From positions 2,854,707 through 2,918,706 of the forward strand of contig CAJSYZ010000008.1 in assembly GCA_910574455.1 (NCBI GenBank): 64,000 nucleotides of DNA, in the 5' to 3' direction. Below, in pieces: positions 20,946 through 30,936 of this stretch (positions are counted from its first letter, which is position 1; every line of letters starts with the position of its first letter). The DNA comes from Trichaptum fuscoviolaceum. Lineage: Eukaryota; Basidiomycota; Agaricomycetes; Hymenochaetales; Trichaptaceae. Both the position numbers and the translations under genes were made by a program. Under the pieces are notes generated by a model. The model made no database searches and had not been told where the DNA came from. It saw only the letters and a list, made by a program, of their open reading frames with translations.

Positions 20946-22800
20946 GTTGCGTGGACAGACCGGACTTCTCCTGAGGCGAAGCTGCACTGTAAGCCTGCAA
21001 GATCGACGCGCATGCGCGAATGTCGGGAAGCAAATCCAATCCAGTCATGACTGAACCGATGCGAGTGACGAAATCTAACGCATGAGTGCGGTAATTCCCA
21101 TCCTTGTCCTTGATAAGGAGGACTCTGTCCATCGCGCTGTGCAGAGCCGACTGTAGGCCTCGCAGTCTGCTGACGATCATCTGCGCATCGAGCTTGCCAG
21201 ACGCCCTCGCGTCGTCGAGGAACTGCACGCCTGACTGGAAAAACTTCTCGAGAAGCTGCAAGGTGTCGGCGTAGCGACCGCGCTGGGCCAAGACGCCGAG
21301 GAAGGCGATGAACGAATCGTGGTGGATGCGCCCGAGCGAATACGGGATGGCACCTGCGCGGTATTCCAGATTGAGCACCCGATCGAGGAGGTAAGACACG
21401 GTCTTGTTGAACTCCTCCTTAGGAAGATCAGGATGGCGGCGGAGATGCTCAACATTGAGCTCGAAGACGGCGATCCGGTCGTAGTCGCTGATATGCAAAC
21501 AGTCGCAATCGGCAGAGTGCGGTATAGACGGTTGAGTTCGGGAAGCATCTTCTCCTTGGCCAGTGCTTCGAGAATTGTGTTCCAGGCTGCTTGATTGGGG
21601 CGCGGTGTGCGCAGCGAAGGTTCCAAAGCGTGCGCGGCGACTGTGTCCTGCTTGAGCATCCGATCGAACCACGAGAGGGCCAAGTGAATGTCATCGTTCC
21701 ATATAAACCTGGTTATGAAGGCAGTATAGACCGCTTTGCAGGGAGGGGGAACATCAGCCAGGCCGAACAGAACGCTTGCTTTCGTGCCCATCATTTCCTC
21801 GAGAAGCGAGACAGCCTTCACGGGCTGTTTCGCCAGGAATTCGTTCAACCATCTTCATCCACACGAGCATTTGCGCTAAACGCGCCAGTCCAGGGCGTAC
21901 GTCGTCCTTAAGAATATGCGTCGAAATATCCTCGACGCCTTCTGCAACGTCCCAAGAGACGCGGCCTTCGGCCGAGGCCAAGCGGAACTCGTGAACACGT
22001 CTTGTGCTGATTCTATATCGCCGGTCATCATGTGGGAGGTAGCACATCGCATCGGGTTGGAAATGGGGGATGTCTTCGATATGGGTCCAGATGCGAACTG
22101 CAGCATCAACATTACCGTGAAGTGCTCAAGAACGGAGGAGAACATGATAGATTCCCTTTCCAAGCGGTGAATTCCTCTTTTTGCCGTCACGATAGATGCT
22201 TTGGGCAGTTTCGAATATCAATAATGCCGAGCCAAAGTTATCTTCCTTACGAAGCAATTGAACCTGCTCTATTTCTGGGAAATCCAGCGTGCCTCTCTTG
22301 GCATTGCATTCACGCCGCCTTTGCCGCCATTCGAGCTGACCGATGACTCGTTGAGCCTCCTTGTCACGCTCGCACAGTGCCAGAATCATCGTCTTGTAGG
22401 TGCGAACATTGGGCGTAATCTGACGAGTGAGCATCTCATTGTATGTCTCCAGCATAACGGTAATCGGTTGTCCGGGAGCACGAGATGAAAGAAGCAAGCC
22501 GAGGGCCATGTTGTATTCGCGCACATTCGGGGATGGATGGGACGTGCGTAGGTTCATCACCTTTGCAAGAATGCGCGCTGGATTTTCCGGGCAGCCTCAA
22601 GCCTCTCGAAGACCAAGCCGTTGACGGGTTCGCCATCATTGCCGATAGCATCCTCAGCAGCAGGCGGTGCTGGTGAGAACGACGTTTGCGGGGCGCTAGG
22701 GTCTGTCGTTAAGCCAGGTGCGAAGGCAGAGTCAATGGGTACGGTTGGTTGAGGTGCCGATTCAAGCGATTCCAGAGACTCAAGCTCAGATGCTGCCGAT
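20946..22800 (-). pseudogene. 5' part of a pentatricopeptide (PPR)-like pseudogene
   Basis: PPR proteins bind organellar RNA and are mostly mitochondrial in fungi. Pieces that read as helical repeats include PNVREYNMALGLLLSSRAPG, RQITPNVRTYKTMILALCER, GDIESAQDVF, FRLASAEGRVSWDVAEGVED, PVKAVSLLEEMMGTKAS and LALSWFDRMLKQD, then HPDLPKEEFNKTVSYLLDR. Frame changes are needed near 21510, near 21990 and near 22035, so the copy was damaged in addition to the retrotransposon at its 3' end. Upstream, around 22800-22830, the frame runs directly into a coatomer WD40 fragment. That makes the pseudogene part of a chimera. The continuation lies at 14270-14601. Confidence 0.72.
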
Positions 22801-22829
22801 GAGGCCGAGGCCGCCACGACCACACCTTC

Positions 22830-23640
22830 GTCATACCCTACGGCAATCTTGTTTACCTGCGGCCGAATGACGATACACCATGCGCGTTCAAGAGCGTAGC
22901 TCAAGGTATTCTCCAAGCGGTAGGTGCCCAAGTTCCATATCTTTACAGTACCATCCTCCGATCCGCTGACTATCCAGGGGAGACTGGGGTGGAAGATGGA
23001 AATCGAGACGTTATTTGTGTGTCCCTCCATCGTCTGTACACAACTTTTGCTGGGTAGTCCCAGATTTTAATCGTTGTGTCGTCACCGCTTGCGACAAGGT
23101 ACGGCTTGTCTGCACCGGGGTAGAAGTCAACGTAGTTTACGCCGCCCTTCTCGTGTGCCTGGAGGGTGAGATCCGGCGTTGAGGAACCAGCAACCACATC
23201 TTAACGGTACGGTCAAGACAAGAAGAGGCGAGAGTATTGGCGTCTCTCGTTTGAAGACTAGGTTCTTACGTAGTGTGTGTGTCCTTCAAATATCTTCAGA
23301 GCTAATTAGACGTTGTCAAATTTTGAAGTGGTGGAGGTACACACCCGAATACACTTCCACTGCTTATCCCAGTCCCATGCTTTGATTGTCATATCATCGT
23401 AGCCCGTCAACACATTATTTAGCGTAGGATGAGCAACAAGGCGTCGCTTATAGTAAGGATGGGCCTCGAATGCAGTCGCTTTCGCGTAGGTGTTGTAATT
23501 AAAGACCCGTAGCTGGAAGTCGTCCGAGCCGGCGATGGGATAGATTGCACACAATGGACAGCAACTTCAGAGACTTCGAAAGTTTTAATGAGGACGCTGA
23601 TTTCATGATTGTAGATGTTGACGGTGCCATTGCAGGATAT
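22830..23640 (-). pseudogene. Truncated coatomer beta-prime (COPB2/SEC27) WD40 fragment
   Basis: Coatomer beta-prime is a WD40 subunit of the COPI coat in Golgi-to-ER traffic. Exons read, in order, CNGTVNIYNHEISVLIKTFE, AGSDDFQLRVFNYNT, NVLTGYDDMTIKAWDWDKQW, HEKGGVNYVDFYPGADKPYL, GDDTTIKIWDY, MEGHTNNVSISIFHPSLPW, SGSEDGTVKIWN, TYRLENTLSYALERAW and VGYDEGVVV. The usual first ~30 residues and the whole C-terminal solenoid are missing. The block between FNYNT and the next repeat has substitutions typical of relaxed constraint. The fragment keeps introns and ends by running in frame into the PPR-type fragment. Confidence 0.78.
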
Positions 23641-23807
23641 ACGGACTTAGCAACTGTACGCCGGGGGTGGCGTGACGCCGCGGAGTTTTAAATTCTGACA
23701 CAGGCTTACAGTGACGCGTCGGTGGAACGTGTCCCGTCCCCCACTCTCTCTCTCCTTCCACTTCCTCGTCCTCCATCCATTTTTCTCTCCATCCATCCAT
23801 CCACAAG

Positions 23808-24960
23808 ATGGCCTTCAATACTTATGTTCTTGTTTTTATTGGTATGTTCTCATATTCTTATGATGCTTTGTGGTCTTTTCTGATGATTTGCTGGTGTGCC
23901 ACCCATATGTGACTATATGCGGGCTCGGAGCCTCATATACTAGTAGTACGTCACACTCACTGGCACTGGGTGAGCCGCGTCTGCCAGCGGAAGGACTTCG
24001 AGCTTCAAGGCAGTGTCGACACAACAAAACTTCAAGACTTATTGCAAGGTCAACCAGGACTTGTGTTGGACAAGGCATTATTCATGCCAACCGAAAGGTG
24101 AGCATAACTTTTGCTATTTCATGGAAGCCATTTCTAGATTGTCAGCAACAGATGGCGGCAAGAAGGTCGTGATCAAGCAGATTTCGCGTGAGTGTCGACC
24201 GAAACATTGTTTACAGAGAAGAAGATCCTTTCTGACCTGACTTTGCTTAACTCACCATATTTTACCCCTCTTATAGAATCCTTCATGGACCCGCACAACT
24301 TCATCATCATCCAGGTGTTGGCCGCTGGCGGTACCTTGCGAGGAGCGATGAGCAACGCGAAGAAGCTGTTCCGCATGCATGAAATCCAGTTCATCATGGC
24401 GCAAATAGTATGTCTTCCATTCCCCCCTTTCCTTGATTGGTGGCTCATCGTCTTTGCAGTGCTATGCAGTGGGCATCTTGCACGATCAGGCCATGTATAC
24501 CGCGACCTCAAGCCCGACAACGTATTCATGAATGAGCAAGGTCGGCTCTCAGCCTCGCGCATGTTTTCAAAGGACACGGGGTAAGCATTGTCGGGGTACT
24601 AACTTACGATGACTATTGGCACAGGACGTGGCACGACGGGCTACATGGCGCCAGAGATGCTTTGTGGCGACCATTACTCGTACAAGGCCGACAGTTTCTC
24701 CATTGGCGTCATTTTCTACGGGCTTGTCTTTGGAAGGGTGAGTTTCCTCTGTTCCAACCCATCACTTTCACTAACACCGTCTTTATTAGCTGCCCTTCCG
24801 TGGGAGGGATCGCAAGGATATTGAAGCCAACGCACTGTACGAGAACGTGTTCATCCCTCGAAGGTTCCGCAAGCATTTCCCGGAGGCATGCCATGCCATG
24901 CCATGCCATGCGGCGTCTGCGCCAGGAACCCAGCCCACCGCATCTCAATGCAGGGTACCT
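23808..24960 (+). pseudogene. Protein kinase fragment lacking the DFG motif
   Basis: A serine/threonine kinase domain of AGC-like appearance, split by several introns. Visible are the ATP-lysine segment GGKKVVIKQIS, EKKILSDLTLLNSPYFTPLI, GGTLRGAMSNAKKLFRMHEI, catalytic loop YRDLKPDNVFMNEQG, GRGTTGYMAPEML and YKADSFSIGVIFYGLVFGR, then LPFRGRDRKDIEANALYENV. Between NEQG and the following LAHVFKGHG the residues that should contain DFG are missing and the frame shifts, so the Mg-binding Asp is absent. Near 24890 a five-base unit (atgcc) is repeated about four times in what should be coding sequence. A first exon beginning ATG at 23808 is plausible. The copy is very probably non-functional. Confidence 0.68.
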
Positions 24961-25059
24961 TGCAGAGGTGCAAGGTCATATATATTTAGTACTTCATTTC
25001 AATTGTATGTAGCTAGTACTGAATAAATATACTATGCTTTTCATTCTATCATATTGTGT

Positions 25060-25473
25060 GAAAGTGAGAAGGCCCGGGACCGTAAGAATTACATAGGCTT
25101 TATATCACCTTCTAGTATATATAATCCTCATAATCCATTATAATCTCTCACAATCACATATAAGCACCATAAGTCTGGTAGCAATTATAAGCAAATACGG
25201 AGATGATAATGTCTGCAATCAATCATAAGCCTTCATAATGTAAGATAAGGGGTACAATTATTATGAAGATTATATTGCATTTCAAAGATTACAAGGCCAG
25301 TAATCGGTTGTAATGTCCAAAAGATATTATTGGCATTGTAAGCTCATATAAGGTAGACTGCGGTTTATAGTGAATTACTTGGGAATATAAACGGTATATG
25401 ACGATTATGACGATTTTGGGGTCTTATATGCGATTACGCAGTCTATAATCCGTTTCCCTTTCTCCCGATGCAT
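25060..25473 (-). repeat. AT-rich interspersed repeat, right (inverted) copy
   Basis: Read on the minus strand from 25473 it starts atgcatcgggagaaagggaa, as at 13601, followed by AT-rich sequence with gcttat and gattat phrases. It begins soon after the kinase fragment ends. With the left copy it could form the inverted ends of one large element. Confidence 0.55.
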
Positions 25474-25681
25474 AGTGAACTTTTTCAACTTGAAGGTCAT
25501 GACGGCCAATATGCGACAATTTCTAGTTTATACAAACTTATAAGGTGCCGATACGGACCATCTATTTCGGACTACATGCAAATCATCAGATGCAGTTGAT
25601 AGATTATTTACATACACAAAGATCAAGACGGCGAGTGACAGAAGTGTCTTGACCAGAGAGAGCTCCGAGTCTTCGGTAAAC

Positions 25682-26318
25682 TCACTTAGCCTTTGAATCC
25701 GCTGCAAGTTTCGCAATGTCGCTAACAAGCGTGGTCACATCGGATGAGATCTTGAGAGCGTCGGAGCTATGATGATAAGAAGATTGGCGCAATAAGCTAA
25801 CTAACATTCATGCGAGCTTGTGGTAGCGGATTGCAACGTACGTGACTGTAGCTGCGTCTGGCTGCGACGCGGCCTGAGGATTCGACTTTAGGTCAGCAAT
25901 GAGCTTGGCAATGTCGCTTCCCATGGTGGTTCCGTCGGAAACGATCTTTAAGACGTCAGACCTATTGTAGAATTTGATTAAGTCCATGAACTTCAGCTGG
26001 CAGGAGGGATTAAGCACATACGCGACAGTTGCAGGTTCCGCTGCCACATCCCTTCCGAGCACAGCAGCACTGGCAGTGGCCTGGGGCCCAGCAGCCTGAG
26101 CAGTTGCCGCGACAGCAGCAGTTGCCACAACAGCGGCGGAGATCTGAGCGTTGACATCCTCGAGGCGAGCGAGTGCGTCTGGATACGAGTGAGATTTCTT
26201 GGCAAGGCATAGATTACGAAGCTCACTGACCGGAAATAGCATCATGAATGGGTGAGCCATTGGCAACGGCGAGCAGCGCGTAAGCTACGAGGACAGAGAA
26301 AGCGTTCGTGAACTGCAT
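25682..26318 (-). CDS. Small secreted protein, paralogous family member 1
   Basis: The family is not recognised. The start at 26318 gives a signal peptide (MQFTNAFSVLVAYALLAVANG) followed by a short IHDAISG segment, where the first intron falls. The second exon is alanine-rich (SAAVVATAAVAATAQAAG). The family core then appears: VSDGTTMGSDIAKLIADLKS, NPQAASQPDAATV, and a last exon DALKISSDVTTLVSDIAKLA ending ADSKAK and a stop at 25682-25684. There are no cysteine pairs or catalytic motifs. The repeated amphipathic DI..L/I pattern suggests helices. A TATA box (26395-26401) and the family upstream box (26421-26435) precede it. Four paralogues occur in this window. Confidence 0.75.
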
Positions 26319-26394
26319 TGTGTAGGTTGAAGAAGTTGAGTGAAGCTGTGAAGACTGCGATGCCCCTGCCGTTTTCTGGCTGTATATTTGCAGC

Positions 26395-26435
26395 TTTTAT
26401 ACTTTGAAGCACTGATCAGTTAACTCCGCATAGGC
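26395..26435 (-). promoter_or_regulatory. Core promoter of secreted-protein gene 1
   Basis: On the minus strand the box GCCTATGCGGAGTTA (26421-26435) lies about 20 bp upstream of TATAAAA (26395-26401), which is 77 bp before the start codon. It is the most divergent of the five copies of this arrangement. Confidence 0.55.
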
Positions 26436-27392
26436 AGCTTTAATCTGCAGGAAATAGTTCCGATGGGACCAAGCTTGCTTCCAGGATACATGTACTTGAC
26501 TCTTCGATTGCACGAGTATCGGCAGACACACGGTATGCAGTCAGAGTCAAAACCGTTGAAGTGGTATGAAGATTAACTAAGCCTGGAGATAGTCAGACTC
26601 CCAGATCGCCTTGAATATTAGACTTTTCCATTGATGTCAATACAGGAGGAAGCTTTTTGGCGTGTACGGCAATGTCAACGGATCACGAAAAAGGTACATA
26701 TGTAAAACGAACATACGGTGCCCACAGTTAGCCGTACAAGCATTATTATATTATTCACGGTCCGACGATCATCCGTACGAGGGAATGACAAGTTCGACGT
26801 TTGAGCATAGTTTCCTTGAATTGCAAATGCTTTGGCCTAAAGACAGGCATTAATCGCGGCCGATGACCTTGAGCCTTGCTAGCACCAGAAAAGTGTCAGA
26901 AGCAACGTAGATTAGTCCTTAGCGCCCATCGGATGAACAAAGACACTATCCACATAGACGATATGTCAAGCGTAATTTAGCAAGCCTTAGAACTGCAAAT
27001 CGTGTGTGAATGAGGATGAGAAGAAGGCGTCGATAGTAAGTTAAAAGAACACAAGTCCGAGTCTGTCAACTTGAAGTCACTTGAAGGTATTCCCACGCCG
27101 CTTCATAACATGATCGAATCACCGTACTAGTAATATGTAGTAACACTATTAACCTGCCATGGTACTCACCAAATGTTACTCCACCACTGTCTTCGTATCA
27201 TTATAGTAGAGTTCGAGGATATCGGAACCGACTGTCACGGTTGCAATTAGTACTGTCTGATGGCTTTAGATACTGCACATCCGTATTCTATCTACATTCT
27301 GCCGTGAAGCACTATGAAATCAATAGACGGGGACCAAGGTGGGTGCGGAAACCAGATACAGTTGTATTGCCTACTAATAAGCATCAGGGTAA
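26436..27392. other. Intergenic between two secreted-protein genes
   Basis: No coding pattern or repeat is recognised. An open stretch at 26662-26853 (+) has no supporting features. Confidence 0.4.
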
Positions 27393-28009
27393 TTAAGCAA
27401 AGGGGAGCTTTGGGAGCCCGGGCGCCGGCTTGGGCGCCGGGCTTCCGGGCTTGTCGCCTGCAGTAAGCGCTTTGGCAAGAGTGGATATGTCGTCTACGAG
27501 GGTCGTGATGTCCTGTGCAACCTTCGCCGCGTCATCACTATATTACAGAAGGTCAGATTTAGACTTTTTGAAGTCCAACAATCAAAAGCGTACATGATCT
27601 TAGCAGCGTCAGGCTGCGCCTTTGCCTTCGGGTTGGACTTCAGGTCAGTAATGAGTTGGTGAATGTCCTTTCCGATAGTGGTACCGTCGTGGATGATCGT
27701 AGCGATATCGTTTCTGTTTGGAGTACGCTTGGTAAACTTTCAAGCAATATCAAGTATCAATACGTACGCGATCACCGTAGGCTCTGCAGCAACAGAGTTT
27801 ACATCCCTAACATGCAAAGCTTCGTGAACCTCGACACCTGCACCATGAAGACGGGTGAGAGCATCTGTTTAAGCGAGGTGAGTTTTTGAGTAAGCTCTTG
27901 CTCAGATCTCAGAAAACTAACCTGTGAAGTCATCGTGGACCGTTGCGCCGTTGGCAGTGGCAAAGAGTGCGTATGCCGCAATGAGAGAGAAGGCGTTGGT
28001 GAAATGCAT
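27393..28009 (-). CDS. Small secreted protein, paralogous family member 2
   Basis: Signal peptide MHFTNAFSLIAAYALFATANG, then ATVHDDFTG with the first intron at the family position. Core exon pieces are VRDVNSVAAEP, then IIHDGTTIGKDIHQLITDLK and SNPKAKAQPDAAKI. The last exon reads DDAAKVAQDITTLVDDISTL followed by a proline-rich tail (GSPAPKPAPGLPKLPFA) and a stop at 27393-27395. The tail differs from the other members except the one at 62384, which also ends in a proline-containing PGFPF segment. Function is unknown. Secretion is inferred from the signal peptide, and no membrane segment follows it. Confidence 0.75.
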
Positions 28010-28101
28010 TGTTAGGTATTGGTAGTCGAGGTGAGACTTGTGAGGCTCTGAACTGCTGAGGCTGCGATGTCCTTGCTGTCATCTTGTAAAAACAGCTCGA
28101 C

Positions 28102-28149
28102 TTTTATACCTTGTTGCTGCATATCCTGGAAGCGTATATCCGCACAGAC
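28102..28149 (-). promoter_or_regulatory. Core promoter of secreted-protein gene 2
   Basis: On the minus strand the box GTCTGTGCGGATATA ends about 27 bp upstream of TATAAAA (28102-28108), which is 93 bp before the start codon. It matches the boxes before 52342, 59103 and 62384. Confidence 0.6.
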
Positions 28150-29324
28150 AGCAACGGTCTTGCCTAAGGTGTCCAACGTGCAAGCCATTGTCGGTATTGG
28201 ATCGCTAATAGTTCTACAGGCGGACTGTCTTAGAGCCTGTAGACTTTGACCGCTGACGACAAATTAAATTTCAACTGTGCAAAGTAGTGTTCAAAACGGT
28301 CTTGGCAGCAGATCGTCCGGATGCGCAAGGACGGTCCCAGGTGCAGTGTCATAAGCATAAAGAAAGCAGGCGGTGAAGCCAGCCTGAAGATCTACAACGT
28401 ATAAAACGATTAGATCGATGCGAGAGACAATCGAGGAGCTCATGGAGTAGTCAATATCCAATTCGAAGTCTCGGAGAGCCATTAGCAATTACGAGTTCGG
28501 ATGTCTTTAGTCAAGATTGATCCTGAATGTTCGTGAAAAAGCGACCTAGGTCACGATCAAGTTTGAAATGATGCGAGGAGGAAGTAGCAAGCAGACGGCT
28601 CTGGGCGCCTCTCAATCTCCGTATATAGCGATGTCGCCACCTTCAACTATTGGAAAGATCATGCAGTTGCTGTCTGTCTGATAGGGCAAGCACATGGGTC
28701 TGGATGTGTCTTCTACATTTTAGTTAGTTTGGGAACGATCTTATAGCAGGAATTGCAGAAACAAATGAGTATTACTAACTTTTAACGCATGTTAGCGATT
28801 TGATTCGACTTATTATCTCACTGCGTCATCATACAGTGACCATTGTAGATTAGGAAGTAGTGGAAGTATTGCGACAGAGAAGTGCTTTCATTCACTTGTA
28901 GCGAAATCGCAAGTACCTTGAACCACGTACAATTTTGAAGCTTTGCACGATGTCGAAAACCCTTCGGAGGGTTAATTGGACATCAGAAGAACATATAATC
29001 TTTCCGGGGGTCCGAGTCTGAGAGAGGTTGTTCGTTTAGTCCATCATAGTTGACGAATGTTAGGCGCCGCCGCATCATTCGAGGCCGTTCCTTCAAATTC
29101 CGTTCGCGACTCCTGATTACACTTGCAAGTAATTGGGGCTGATGCTGTAGGAGGCTTCATCTTCATCTTGTGCCGCAGAGGGAGACTCGGAGGACCACAG
29201 AGATGCAGAAGTACGGGGGTTCGCGGGGGGGGGGGGGGGGGGGGGGGTTCAACCTAAAATTGAAATTGAGCAGCACTTGATGATCTTTTCCAATTCTCAT
29301 CATGGTCAGCTAATGCAAGTTGCA
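28150..29324. other. Intergenic with a 23-nt poly-G run
   Basis: The run of G at 29225-29247 is the main feature. An open stretch at 28291-28488 (-) lacks any recognisable motif. Nothing else is supported. Confidence 0.45.
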
Positions 29325-30190
29325 TTATCTCCGTCCTTGAGTTCGTAAGGATGTCTTCCGTTTGGGAGGCGCTCTCAATCGTCTATGACGTTGTGGCCTT
29401 GCATCTTCGCCCTTCGGGTCAATCTTGATCGTTGGACAAGCAGAAATCTCCCTTTTATCGACATCCATTGCGCCCTGCTCCACCGCGGTGAAGAAATTCG
29501 GTTTGTGCTGATCCAATACCAGCAGATGTGCACCACTTGGAACATGTGAGAGGGCTTTGACGCGTCGCAACCTCTTTTCGTCACTTGGCCAAGACTTTAT
29601 GTATCTCAGTATTATACTCGGTTATAGTACGCAAATATACACACCGGGTAAGTCAGTTTAGATTGAGCCCGTATCCATGTAGTGTCCACTGCAACCTCCT
29701 CAGCTCTTCTGCGGCGGAGAACAGCCATAGCCTCGTTATCCTCGTACTCGCGTTCAATAACCCTTGAATCGAAACTCAGTCATCCTCCATCGAACGATCA
29801 TTTACGAAGCTACCTGAGTGATTTCGGCGGTTTTGGCTCGAGGGAGATTGGTTGCGGAGGAGCCGACGACACCAAACGAAACTCTACATTGTGAACATGT
29901 CTTAGAAGGAGGTCACATGAGAGAAAAAGACACTTACCAATGGTCGTTTCTTCAGGTCCTTGTTCTACACTACTCCCAGGGTGACGCTTTGATTTCTGCG
30001 GTTTATTTTCGATGGAAGACAAGGAACCTTGTAGATGTTCTTTAAGCCAGGCGAGCTCTTCTGCATGGTCAGAGCCTTCAGCGCAGCTCCATAACGCTGT
30101 ATCGTTCTCATCGCGAAAGAGCTCTGAACGAGTTACGGATTGGATGGATATGGTGATGCTATGAGGATTTGAGAATCTAGTGATAGACAT
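29325..30190 (-). CDS. Hypothetical protein, arginine-rich C-terminus
   Basis: Not recognised. Four exons with usable splice sites give a coherent protein of about 260 residues. It starts MSITRFSNPHSITISIQ at 30190. An acidic part follows (ALWSCAEGSDHAEELAWLKE), then EFRLVSSAPPQPISLEPKPP, a charged helix (VIEREYEDNEAMAVLRRRRA) and TTWIRAQSKLTYP. The last exon (LRRVKALSHVPSGAHLLVLD, then a basic tail) stops at 29325. No signal peptide, membrane segment or catalytic motif is visible. The charged helix suggests a nucleic-acid or protein-binding role, but that is a guess. It lies tail-to-tail with nothing and is upstream of the metacaspase array on the same strand. Confidence 0.5.
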
Positions 30191-30936
30191 GATATTCCAA
30201 ACCGTCGAAGGCACCAGTGATAAAGAGCGTTGGGTGAATTGAACTGTCTTGAAGTTTGCCAGAGTCCGACTGAAAGTCGAGTAGCTTCACTCGAGTCGAA
30301 TCTGCTCTTCTTTGTGTTGTTTGGTCTGCAATGACGGAATTACAGTACAGTGGATGTTATAGCTTGATTGTTTCTGTCGAACGAAAACAGTTTCCCACGA
30401 GTATATGTACTCTACTTCTCGTTCTTTGCGACAGTACATAATGGTATCATTTGACATTGGCGTAACGGGCGATGTACAGCTAGGCAATAATTTCAATTCT
30501 AGAAGAAATATAGATATGATAGATTAGAGTATGCAGAGCTTGATGCAATCGCTAAACTATAAGGCATTTGATGAGGATGTGGCAAGTAAACAATGAAGAC
30601 GGAAAACAATACGATGCGCGATGGAACAAATGAGTTTGGGTAAGATTGTAGAATATACAAAGCAGGGTTTGGAAAGCACTAAGGATAGAATAACGAACAA
30701 TAATATAAGATGCAGTAATGCAAAATAGTGGAACGAGGTGAGAAAGGTCCACTGTCATGAACGACGCTGGCTGAACGGAAGAAAGACCGCTTCAATAATG
30801 TCCTGCGGAGAAGGCCAAGATAGTTGAGAGCCGTGTCTTATGACATATAAAGCTCAGACTCACTGTTCTATTCTGTAAACCGAGCTGTGTAAAATTGAAC
30901 GTTGAGTTTGATTTCCGTCAAAGAGAATTTTAACAC
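30191..30936. other. Intergenic between the hypothetical gene and metacaspase A
   Basis: This holds the promoter of the hypothetical gene and the 3' flank of metacaspase A. No other feature is seen. Confidence 0.4.
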
